From contig CM075737.1 of assembly GCA_037974335.1 (NCBI GenBank), forward strand, positions 4,625,584-4,689,583: a stretch of DNA of 64,000 bases. Reading direction: 5' to 3'. A program made the position numbers and the translations under genes. The notes beneath the pieces were generated by a model. That model saw only the letters and a list, made by a program, of their open reading frames with translations. It ran no database searches and was not told where the DNA came from. Source of the DNA: Prionace glauca (Eukaryota > Chordata > Chondrichthyes > Carcharhiniformes > Carcharhinidae). Below, piece by piece: positions 45,901 to 57,900 of this stretch (positions within the stretch are counted from its first letter, which is position 1; every line of letters starts with the position of its first letter).

Positions 45901-48900
45901 GAAGGGTGAAGGGACCCAGGCTGAAGTAATTATACACATAGGAGAGAAGGACGTAGGAAGGCAGAGCGGGGGGAATGTACGTAGGCAATTCAGGGAGTTG
46001 GGGGCCAAGCTGAAGAGCAGGGCCTCCAGGGTGGCATTCTCTGGGCTGCTGCCTAGTAACAGCAGGGCTAGGAATAATGAGGTCATGCAGCTGAATGCGT
46101 GGCTGAGGGATTGGTGCAAGGTAGAGGGCTTTACTTTTGTCAATCACTGGGAAGTATTTGTGAGAGAAGGGCACCTGTACAGGAGGGATGGGGAACATTT
46201 GAATGGGAGGGGGACAAATATCTTAGCTGGGAGGTTAGCTGGAGTGTTTCGGTTTAAACTAATATGGAGGGGGGGTGAGGATGAGACTGATAGCTCATTA
46301 GGCACTGGGATCGGGAGCGAGTTGGGTGACGGGAGGTTTGGTTTAAAGGAAAATTATCTGGGGGAAGGAGGATCCGAGTGGGCCTGGAGGGTTGGATTGC
46401 GTCTGTTTTAATGCGAGGAGTGTGTCGGGTAAAACGGATGAGCTTAGGGCCTTGATGTTCCTGAGGAATTTAGATGTGGTGGCAGAGACGGAGACGTGGT
46501 TAAAGGAAGGGCAGGACTGGCAGCTGAATGTTCCTGGGTATAAGTGTTTTAGGTGTGACAGAGGAGGGTTGAAGAGAGGTGGTGGGGTGGCGTTGTTAGT
46601 TAAGGAGCACATCACAGCAGTGCAGAGGGAGGAGTTAGGGATTGAGTCGCTGTGGGTGGAGTTGAGGAATAGGAAGGGAGCGATTACTATCCTAGGGGTG
46701 TACTACAGGTCACCCAACAGCCCAAGGACAGTGGAAGAAGGCATTTGTAAAGACATTTTAGATAGGTGCAGAAAGAATAGGGTGGTTGTAGTGGGTGACT
46801 TTAATCTTCCTGGAGTGGATTGGAAGGTGCCTAGAGCTAGGGGTACGGATGGGGAGGAATTTGTAAAATGTGTGCTGGAAGGGTCCTTGGAGCAGTACGT
46901 AACTAGCCCGAGTAGGGAGGGGGCTATACTGGATTTAGTTCTGGGTAATGAGCCGGGGCAGGTGGTTGAGGTTGCAGTAGGCGAACATGTGGCTAACAGT
47001 GACCACAAGTCTGTCTACTTTAGGATAAAAATGGAAAAAGATGAGTGCTGTCCGAAGGTGAGGGTGCTGAACTGGGGGAAGGCGAGCTATGGCAGGATTA
47101 AGAGGGAGCTGAAGGACACTGATTGGGAGAGGTTGTTAGCGGGTAAGTCCACAGTTGGCAAGTGGGAGGCTTTCAGGGGAAAACTGAAAATGTTGCAGGA
47201 AAGATGTGCCGGTAAAGAGGAAGGATGGGAAAGGCAGGATTAGAGAGCCATAGATTAAAGGGGATATTGAGGACTTGGGCAGGAAGAAGAGAGAGGCATA
47301 TATTAGGTCTAAGCAATGGGAACGGAGAGGGCACTGGAAGAATATAGAGAGAGCAGGAGGGAGCTCAAAAGGGGAGTTAGAAGGGCGAAAAGGGAGCATG
47401 AAATGGCTTTGGCTGATAGGATTAAAGAAAATCCAAAGGCATTTTACTCTTATATTAGGAACAAAAGGGTGGTTAGAGGGAAAATAGGTCCTCTTAGGGA
47501 CAAAGGAGTTTGAGGGAATGGGGGAGATCCTGAATGAATACTTTGCATCGGTCTTCACGAAGGAGAGGGGCTTGGTGTCTTTAATGTCTTGGAGGGAGCT
47601 GTAGATCAGTTGAAGGAAATATCCGTTACAAGGGAGGAAGTGTTACGGTTTTTAGGCAGCATAAAAACTGATAAAGCTCCAGGGCCTGATGGTATTTATC
47701 TCAGGCTGCTTCGGGAGGTGAAAGATGAAATTGCTGGCCCTCTGACGCAAATCTTTGTCTCTTCTTTGGACACAGGTGAGGTCCCAGAGGACTGGAGGGT
47801 AGCCGCTGTTTAAAAAGGGCAGTAGGGATAACCCTGGTAATTATAGGCCGGTGAGTTTGACATTGGTGGTAGGAAAATTGTTGGAAAAAATTCTTAGGGA
47901 TAAGATGTATAAGCGTTTGGAACGTTGTGATCTGATTAGGGATACGCAACATGGCTTTGTTCAGGGGAAGTCTTGCCTTACGAATCTGGTAGAATCTTTT
48001 ATAGAGGTGACAAAAACGGTTGACGATGGGTGAGCCATTGATGTCATCTATATGGATTTCAGTAAGGCGTTTGACAAAGTCCCTCACGGTAGGCTGGTAG
48101 AAAAGGTTAAGGCGCATGGGATACAGGGACAGGTAGCTAGGTGGATTGAAAACTGGCTAGGCAACAGGAGACAGAGTAGTAGTGGAAGGGTCCTTTTCTA
48201 GCTGGAGGTCTGTCACCAGTGGTGTGCTGCAGGGCTCAGTACTGGGACCTCTTCTCTTGATAATATATATAAACGACTTGGAAGAGGGCGTACGTGGTGA
48301 TCAGCAAGTTTGCAGATGACACCAAGATGGCAGGATTGGCGGATAGCGAGGAGGATTGTCAGGTGACACAGCAGGATATAGATAGGCTGGTATTACTGGG
48401 CAGATAGGTGGCAGATGGAATTTAATCCTGACAAATGCGAGGTGATGCATTTTGGAAGGAATAATGCAGGGAGGAGTTGCATGATAAAAGGTAGACCTAT
48501 TAAGAATATCGAAATGCAGAGGGTCCTGGGAGTGCAGGTGCACAAGTCTCTGAAGGTGGCAACACAGGTAGAGAAGGTTGTGAAGAAAGCTTATGGTATG
48601 CTAGCCTTTAGAGGAAGGGGTATAGAGTATAAGAGCTGCCGTCTAATGCTTCAGTTGTACAGAACGTTGGTTAGACCGCATTTGGAGTACTGCGTCCAGT
48701 TCTGGTCACCTTATTACCAGAAAGACATGGAGACCCTGGAGAGAGTGCAGAGGAGGTTTACCAGGATGCTGCCTGGCATGGAAGGACTGGATTATGAGGA
48801 AAGATTGGGTAAACCGGGGCTCTCCTTAGAAAGATGAAGACTAAGGGGAGGAACTGATAGAGGTGTATAAAATAATGAAGGGTATAGATAGAGTCAACAG

Positions 48901-51900
48901 TGGCAGGCTTTTTCCTAGATTGGAGACAAATATCACGAGGGGTCACGAGCTAAGGGTGAGGGGGGAGAAGTATAATTTGGATACTAGAGGGAGGTTTTTC
49001 ACACAGAGGGTCGTGGGAGTATGGAATGCACTACCAAGTAAGGTGGTGGAGGCAGGCACGTTGGACTTGTTTAAGGTTTACTTAGATAGGCACATGAGTG
49101 AAACAGGGATGAAGGGCTATAGGAGACGGTTTTAAAAAGGGTCAGAGTCTCGGGATGATACTGGAAATGTAATGCTACATGTTAATGTTTTGTCTCTTTT
49201 AATCTGCAGGTGTGTCGGTCCACCTTGTTGTCTAACGAGGGGCATGCACACGGTGGGTCGTGCGTGGGCTGCTCTTGAATGTTTCGAGAGTGGCCTAGTA
49301 CTTCACGCCGTTGTGTGTGCTTAAACCTGGACCAGCAGATGGGCACCACCACAGCTCAGTGACTAGCACTGCTATCTGTGCAGATACATGGATTTGGGCC
49401 AGTGTCTGTGGGAGTTTGCACATTCTCTCTGTGGTTGCGTAGGTTTCCTCCGGGTGCTCTGGTTTCCTCCCACACCCCAAAGATGTGCTCTTAGGCTGAT
49501 TGGTGTAACAAATTGTCCCTACACTATTCTCCCCTGAATCTGGTTACAATAGGGGTACCATTCGCATACACACAGGTCAAGGTAGGTGTAGGAAAATGCT
49601 TTGTTAAGATGGCGGCACGGGCTGAAGGGCCTGTTTTCCATGCTGGGTTGTTCTTTGTTCTTTATGTCAGAGGTAGGTTCTTTACTCAGAGGATAGTAAG
49701 GTTGTGGAATGCCCTGCCTGCAGCAGTTGTGGACTCGCCAACTTTAAGGGCGTTCAAATGGTCAGTGGATAGGCATATGGATAACATTGGAATAGTTTAG
49801 GTTAGAGGGTCATTGGATTGGTTCCACTGGTCGGCTCAACATCGAGGGCAGAAGGACCTGTACTGCACTGTAATGTTCTATGCTACTGCAAAACCTGGCA
49901 TTTCTATACTATCCAGTCTTAACATCACACAGTGTTTCATACATGTAGATTGCTTTGAAATGAAATGATCGTAATGTAAATACGTAGAGAGCTCCCTTTA
50001 TGAGGGGGCGTGTTGTCTGGGAGTCCTGGAGCTTTCCAGTTTGTGACAATTTTGTGCACTCCTTCAAGCTTTTGGTTTTGTTGGAAAACAGATGGCGGCG
50101 CGGGCTCGTTGGGCCGAAGGGCCTGTTTCCCGTGCTGTTTTGTTCTTTGTTCTTTGTATTACTGGTGTATCACTCTGCGGCTTGAAGTGATCGGGTTAAA
50201 TTCTAATGATCGCATTTGTTGATGAGACTTAAATAATTCCACCCCTTTGCTGGTAATCTTTTCAACGTACACACTCTTCTGATGCGAAGAAATAAGTCTT
50301 ACATTGCATTGTGAAACTTTAGCACTTTGGCATGTTTTACAGGGATTCAGAACATTGGATGACATTCACATGAAAGCTAGTCTCACTAAGCAGCAGTCCA
50401 TTGGCCTCAAACATTACCATGATTTCCTGAACCGAATGTCCAGGGATGAGGCTGCAGAGATTGAAAAAACTGTGAGTACTTTGTGCTTCTGTTTACAAGA
50501 TGTAGGCATCTTCTGGAGAGAATCATTCGACCCGTCTGTCCTGTGCCCTCTCTCTGAGAGAGTGCAACCTCTGATACTCCCCAGTCCCATTGTGGAAAGA
50601 TTATATGTGCTATGTTTGGGAATATGTGGACAGGATTAACTGGGATTTTGGGATATGGGGTCAGGATTTATAGTGTTGTGGGATTGTGATCTGTGGATGT
50701 GAGTATAGGATTTGATGATAATAGAATCATACAGCACAGAAGAGGCCCTTCGGCCATCGAGTCTGCATCGACACTTTAGAAAGATCTGAATTCCCACCTA
50801 ATCAGCCAGCACTTGGCCCGTAGCCCTGAATGTTATGATGTGAAGCACCCACCTTCACCACCCTCCCAGGTGGCACATTCCAGACTGACACCACCCGCAG
50901 GGAAACATTTTTCCTCACATTCCCCCCCCCAAAACTTCCTGTCCCTCACCTTGAACCTATGTCCCCTCGTGACTGACCCTTGAACTAAGGGGAATAGTTG
51001 CTCCTTATCCACTCTGTCCATGGTACTCATAGTCTTGTACCCCTCCATCAGGCCGGTCCTCCGTCTTCTCTTCAGGGCTGCTGGAACTGTTCTCAGCAAA
51101 TGCTGAATTAGTCTTACACTCCCATCTATTTCCAAATGATATTCTCCAGGTAGACATTCATGCCCTATAAACACCTTGATTTGATTTATTATCGTTACAT
51201 ATATTAATATCCAGTTTCTTGCACATTATACAAAATATACCGTTTATAGAGAAGGAAAGGAAAGTGCAGAATGTAGTGTCACTGTCATAAAGTGTAGAGA
51301 AAGGCCAACTTAATGCAAGGTAGGTCTATTCAAAGTCTGACTGCAGCAGCAGGAAAGAAGCCGTCTTGAGTCTGTCGGTATATGACTTCAGACTTTTGCA
51401 TCTTTTTCCTGACAGAAGAAGGTAAAAGAGAAATATGTCTGGGGGCATGGGGTCCTTAATTATGCTGGGTGCTTTTCCGTGGCACTGGGACTCTCATTCA
51501 CCTGACGAAGAGGTAGTCCCCTCGAATGCTTGTGAGGATATTATCAAATAAATAGGTTGGACTAAAACCTGGTGTTGTCAGACTTTTTACTGGGAAGTGT
51601 AGTCAGATGGGAGGCTGGTTTGCGTGATGGATTGGGCTACATTCACAACCTTTCGTAATTCCTTGCAGTCTTGGGCAGAGCAGGAGCCCATACCAAGCTG
51701 TGATACAACCAGAAAGAATGCTTTCTGTGGTGCATCTGTAAAAGTTGGTGAGAGTCATAGCTGACATGCCAAATTTCATTAGTCTTCTGAGGACATAGAG
51801 GCATCAGTGGGCTTTCTTAACTATAGTGTTGGCGGCGGGGACCAAGACAGGTAGTTGATTATCTGAAACTGTCGACCCTGTGTACGTCCCCATTGATGTA

Positions 51901-54900
51901 GACAGATGCATGCCCTCCATGGTGCTTCTTGAAGCCAATGACAATCTTCGTTTTGTTGACATTGAGGGAGAGATTATCGTCACACCAGTTTACCAGATTT
52001 TTCATTTCATTCCTGTTCTCTGTCTCATCATTGTTTGAGATCCTACCTACTACGGTGGTGTCATCAGCAAACTTGAAACTCAAATTGGAGGGGAATTTGG
52101 CCATACAGTCATAGGTGTGTGTATAAGAAGTACAGTTGGGGGCTGAGAACACAGCCTTGTGGGGCACTGGTGTTGAGGGTGATCATGGAGGAGGTGTTGT
52201 TGCCTATCCTTACTACTTGTGATCTGTGGGTTAGGAAGTTCGGGATCCAGTCACAGAGGGAGACCAAGGCCCAGGTCACGGAGTGAGTTTGGAGATGAGT
52301 TTCATAGGAATAATGATGTTGAAGGCTGAGCTGTCATCAATAAATAGGCATCTGATGTAGGTATCTTTGTTATTTAGGTGTTACAAAGAACAAAGAACAA
52401 CCCAGCACGGGAAACAGGCCCTTCGGCCCAACGAGCCCGCGCCGCCACATCACGCTACACCTATTCTACCCTGCATATCTATGAATGGAACCCTACTCAG
52501 TCAGATTCAGGGAAGAAATAGTGTCAATTTGGTAAAAACCGATTAGCCTGAGAGCACATCTTTGGGGTGTGGGAGGAAACCGGAGCGCCCGGAGGAAATC
52601 CACGCAACCACAGGGAGAATGCGCAAACTCCCACAGACACATGCCCAAATCCATGTGCCTGCACAGCCAGCAGTGCTAGTCACTGAGCTGTTGCGGCGCC
52701 CATCTACCGGTCCAGGATCAAGCACACACACCGACATGAAGTACTAGGCCACTCCTGGAACTTCCAAGAGCAGCCCACGCACGACCCGCCGTGTGAATGC
52801 CCCTCGTTTGACATGAGGTGGACCTCCACCTGTGGAATAAAGACAAAAATATTAATCTTACAGCCTGCCTTTCCGGTGTCTCCCGAGGTTTAACCCTATT
52901 TAATAGCCCCTACCATATCCCTCCATTCTCGTTTCACTCATGTGCCTATCTAACTGCATCTTAAACGAGTCCAATGTTCCTGCCTCCACCACCCTACTCG
53001 GTAGCGCGTTCCAGACCCCCACAACTCTCTGCGTAAAGAACCTTCTTCTCACCTCCAAATTATACCTCTCCCCCCTCACCCTTAAATGATGACCTCTCGT
53101 GTTCGTACCCAGTCTAGGGAGCAGTCTCTCACTATTAACTCTATCCATTCCCTTCATTATCTTATATACTTCTATCATGTCCCCTCTCAATCTCCGCCTT
53201 TCCAAGGAGAATAGTCCCAGTTTCTTCAACCTCTCCTCGTAACCCAGTCCCCCCATGCCAGGCAACATCCTGGTAAACCTCCTCTGCACCCTTTCCAGAG
53301 ACTCCACGTCCTTCCGGTAGTAAGGTGACCAGAACTGGACGCAGTACTCCAAATGCGGTCTAACCAACGTTCTGTACAACTGAAGCATTAGACGGCAGCT
53401 TTTATACTCTATGCCCCTTCCAATAAAGGCCAACATCCCATAAGCCTTCCTAACAACCTTCTCCACTTGTGACGCAACCTTCATGGATTTGTGAACCTGC
53501 ACTCCCAGGTCCCTCTGTATGTCTATACTCCTAATCGGCCTCCCTTTAATCTCATAGCTCCTCTCTGCATTATTCCGTCCAAAATGCATCACCTCGCATT
53601 TGTCAGGATTAAATGCCATCTGCCACCTATCTGCCCATGCACCAACCTATCTATATCCTGTTGTATCACCTGACAATCCAGTTCCATACCCACCAACCCT
53701 GCCATCTTGGTGTCATCAACAAACTTGCTAATCACACCACCTACGCCCTCTTCCAAGTCATTTATGTAGACTACAAAGAGGAGAGGTCCCAGTACTGAGC
53801 CCTGCGGCACACCACTGGTCACTGGCCTCCAGCCCGACAAGGTCCCCTCCACAGCTACCCTCTGTCTCCTATTTCCCAGCCAGTTCTCAATCCACCTAGC
53901 TACTTGGCCTCGTATCCCATGCGCCTTAACCTTTTCTACCAGCCTACCGTGAGGGACTTTGTCAAACGCCTTACTGAAATCCATATAGATGACATCAATA
54001 GTTCTCCCATCGTCAACCGTTTTTGTCACCTCCTCAAAGAATTCCACCAGATTCGTAAGGCAAGACCTCCCTCTAACAAAGCCATGTTGCGTATCCCTAA
54101 TCACATCGCAACGCTCCAAATGCTCATACATCCTACCCCTAAGTATTTTTTCCATTAACTTCCCTACCACCGACGTCAAACTCACCGGTCTATAATTTCC
54201 AGGGTTATCCCTACTACCTTTTTTGAACAACGGGACCACATTTGCTACCCTCCAGTCTTCTGAGACCTCACCTGTGTCCAAAGAAGAGACAAAGATTTGC
54301 GCCAGAGACCCAGCAATTTCATCTTTCGCCTCCCTAAGCAGCCTGGGATAAATACCATCAGGCCCCGGAGCTTTATCCGTCCTTATGCTACCTAAAAGCC
54401 CTAGCACTTCCTCTCTCGTAATAACTATATCCTGCAAATAAACCTCCACTCCCTCCAAGAGACCACACGATTCCGAACCCCTCTCCCTTGTGAATACTGA
54501 CGCAAAGTATTCATTCAGGAGCTCCCCCATCCCCTCCGACTCAATACACAACTCTCCACTCTTGTCCCTAAGAGGACCAATTTTCCCTCTAACTCCTCTC
54601 TTGCCTCTGATATAGGAATAAAATGCCTTTGGATTTTCCTTAATCCTACCAGCCAAAGCCATCTCATGCCCTCTCTTTGCCCTTCTAATTCCCCTTTTTA
54701 GCTGCCTCCTACTCTCGCTATATTCTTCCAGCACACTCTCCGTACCCATTTGTTTTGACCTAACATACGCCTCCCTCTTCTTCCTGACCAAGTCCTCAAT
54801 ATCCCCCGTAATCCACGGCTGTCTAATCCTACCTTTCCCATCCTTTCGCTTAACCGGAACATACCTCCCCTGCAACCATTTCATTTTGTCCCTAAATGCC

Positions 54901-57900
54901 TCCCACTTGCCAACCGTGGACTTGCCAGCTAACAGTCCCTCCCAATCAGTTTGCTGCAGCTCCCTCCTAATCCTGCCATAGCTCGCCTTTCCCCAGTTCA
55001 GCACACTCCCATTCGGACGGCACTCGTCCCTTTCCATTTTTATCCTAAAGTAGACGGACTTGTGGTCACTGTTCGCCACATGTTCGCCTACCTCTACCTC
55101 ATCCACCTGCCCCGGCTCGTTTCCCAACACTAGATCCAGTATAGCCCCTCCCCTAGTCGGGCTAGTTACATACTGTTCTAGTGACCCTTCCATAACACAG
55201 TTCACAAACTCCTCTCCCTCCGTACCCCCAGCTCTAGGCCCCCTCCAATTCACTCCAGGAAAATTAAAATCACCCACTACAACCACTCTGTTCTTCCTGC
55301 ACCTGTCCAAAATGCCCCTGCAAATGCCTTCCTCCACTGACTTAGGGCTGTTGGGTGGCCTATAGTACACCCCTAGCAATGTGATCTCTCCCTTTTTATT
55401 CCTCAACTCCACCCACACTCAATCCCTATCTCTTCCATATCGTTCTCCCTATGCACTACTGTGATGTTTTCCCTGACTAACAGTGCCACCCCTCCACCTC
55501 TCTTCAACCCTCCTCTGTCACACCTAAAACACTTGTACCCAGGAACATTCAGCTGCCAGTCCTGCCCCTCCCGTAACCACGTCTCCGTTACAGCCACCAC
55601 ATCTAACTGCCTCACAAACATCAAGGCCCTAAGCTCATCCGTTTTCCCTACCACACTCCTAGCATTGAAACAGACACAGTTCAACCCACAAGTGTCTCTC
55701 AGAACCATCTTCTCCCTGATACTTTTCCTTTCACCCGACTCTCTCCCAGCCACCTCCCCTCCATATTAGTTTCGTAAACACCCCAGCTAACCTCCCCACT
55801 AAGACATTAGTTCCCCTCCCGTTCAAATTCTCCCCACCCTTCCTGTACAATTGCCCTTCTCTCTTAAACACCTCCCAGTGATCCACAAAAGTAAAGCCCT
55901 CTACCCTACACCAATCCCTCAACCATGCATTCAGCTGCATGATCTCTTCATTCTTTGCCCTGCTGGTACCGGGCAGCAACCCAGAGAGTGCCACCCTGGA
56001 GGTCCTACTCTTTAGTTTGGCCCCCAGCTCCCTAAATTGCCTAAGTACCTCTACCCTACTCCTTCCTATGTCCCCCTCCCCTACATGTACTATGACCTCA
56101 GCCTGTGCCCCCTCCCCTTTCAAAATTCCCTCTACCCTGTCCGTTACGTCCTTTACTCCTGCTCCAGAGAGGCAGACCACCATCCTGGAGTCACGCCTCT
56201 GTCCACAGAACCTCCTATCGATACCTCTGACCCTCCCGTCCCCTACCACTATCACCTTACCGGCCCCCTTCTGTCCCTCTAAGTTAGTCTCCCCCTCCTG
56301 CCTATCTTTCTGTGCCCCTGTCGACGAACCTTGGGGGGCCTCTGGGGAGGCTGGGGGACCCTGACTGCTCTTCTTCTTCCTCTTTCCCCTCCTCACAGTC
56401 GTCCATCCTCCCTTCTCTTCAGCCCTTGAGACCTCCTCCTTCTCATGGTTCCCAGCCATTATCTCCTCGTTCTCCCTGACTAGAAACGCATCCTCCAGCC
56501 GCCCCTCGAGTTGCCTGACCCGGGCCCTCAAGCACTGCAGTTCCAAACATTTACTGCAGATGTGGACCTTGGGGACACGTGACACCACCAGGAACTCCCA
56601 CATGTGGCACCTGACACAACTTACATTCCTCCCTATATTCCCTGCCATGTCCCAGCCTCCTGTAAGCTCCCAAAGGTAGAAATCTGTCACTCACCTTTTC
56701 TAAGCCTGCTCTCTCCTCAGCCCAGCGAGCCAAAGCCCTTCTCACTCTGTTCCCACTCACTCCGCTGCCCACTCCCGATGCTGCCCGCTCTATGCTGCTA
56801 CCCCTTTTTTATACCCCCCGCTCCCCCTTAGCGACAATCCCCTGGCCTAACTTCCGGTACGGAAGTAAACTACACTCTAACAAGCCCCGAGAACCGGAAG
56901 TACAGGAAAAAAGCGTTTTTTTCTTTAAATCAGTCACTCACCACAGCCACAGCCACCAGGTTCAATGCTCTGGAGAACAATGAGTTCTAGTGTTCTAGGG
57001 TTGAGTGTAGGGACAGGGACATGGCATCTGCTGTAGACCTGTTGTGGCGGTAAGCAAACTGTAGTGGATCCAGGCAATCTAGGAGGCTGGAATTGATGCA
57101 TGCCATGACCAACCTTTCGAAACACAACTTTGTACTCCTCTAGGATCTGTTCACTGGTCAATGATTTTGTGTGCTGTGACACATTGTAAATCTCTGGCAC
57201 ATTTAAGGTTATGATGTGGGTATGCCGGCGTTGGACTGGCGTGAACACAGTAAAAAGTCTGACAACACCAGGTTTTAGTCCAACCGATTTATTTGATAAT
57301 ATTCTCACAAGCAAGCAAGCTTTCGAGGGGGCAGCCTCTTCGTCAGGTGAATGGACGAAGAGGCTGCCCCCTCGAAAGCTTGCTTGCTTGTGAGAATATT
57401 ATCAAATAAATCGGTTGGACTAAAACCTGGTGTTGTCAGACTTTTTACTACATTTAAGGTTACCAGTCTAAGCTTTAAACTTGCTCTCACTATGATGAGT
57501 GGTACATCAGCTACAACTCTCACCAACTTTTACAGATGCACCATTGAAAGCATTCTTTCCGGTTGTATCATAGCTTGGTATGGCTCCTGCTCTGCCCAAA
57601 ACCGCAAGAAATTACAAAAGGTCACGAATGTAGCCCAATCCATCACACAAACCAGCCTCCCATCCATTGACTCTGCCTACACTTTCCACTGCCTCAGCAA
57701 AGCAGCCACCTACGCCCTCTGGACACTCTCTCTTCCACCTTCTTCCATCGGGAAAACCATACAAAAGTCTGAGGTCATGTACTGATCAATTCAAGAACAG
57801 CTTCTTCCCTGCTGCTTTCAGACTTTCGAATGAGCTCCTCCTCAAGACTGTCTTGACTGACCTGGTTTGTCCAATTGATATGTAGATTAAAATCCCCCAT

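Larger units (their letters stand above)
52382..56985 (-). mobile_element. CR1-like LINE family B, near full length
   Basis: About 4.6 kb, the most complete LINE here. In order on the minus strand: 5' UTR with a TATAAAA (about 56806-56812) and two CCGGAAGT motifs, ORF1, ORF2, a 3' UTR with a SINE-like block (52560-52715 in plus coordinates), and the terminal repeat (TTTGTTC)n at 52382. ORF2 has two frame breaks, so this copy is not autonomous as it stands. It inserted into an antisense Rex1/L2-like LINE. Confidence 0.92.
51178..57195 (-). mobile_element. Rex1/L2-like LINE, antisense, split by family B LINE and a Penelope piece
   Basis: The 3' end is at 51178 (TTGATTTGATTTATTATCGT). Complement encodes [20 protein letters not shown] and [17 protein letters not shown] at 51859-52167. 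The 5' continuation at 56986-57195 encodes [11 protein letters not shown], the segment that normally precedes HLNNKDTY (found at about 52360). So the full-length family B LINE inserted between. Decayed. Confidence 0.7.
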
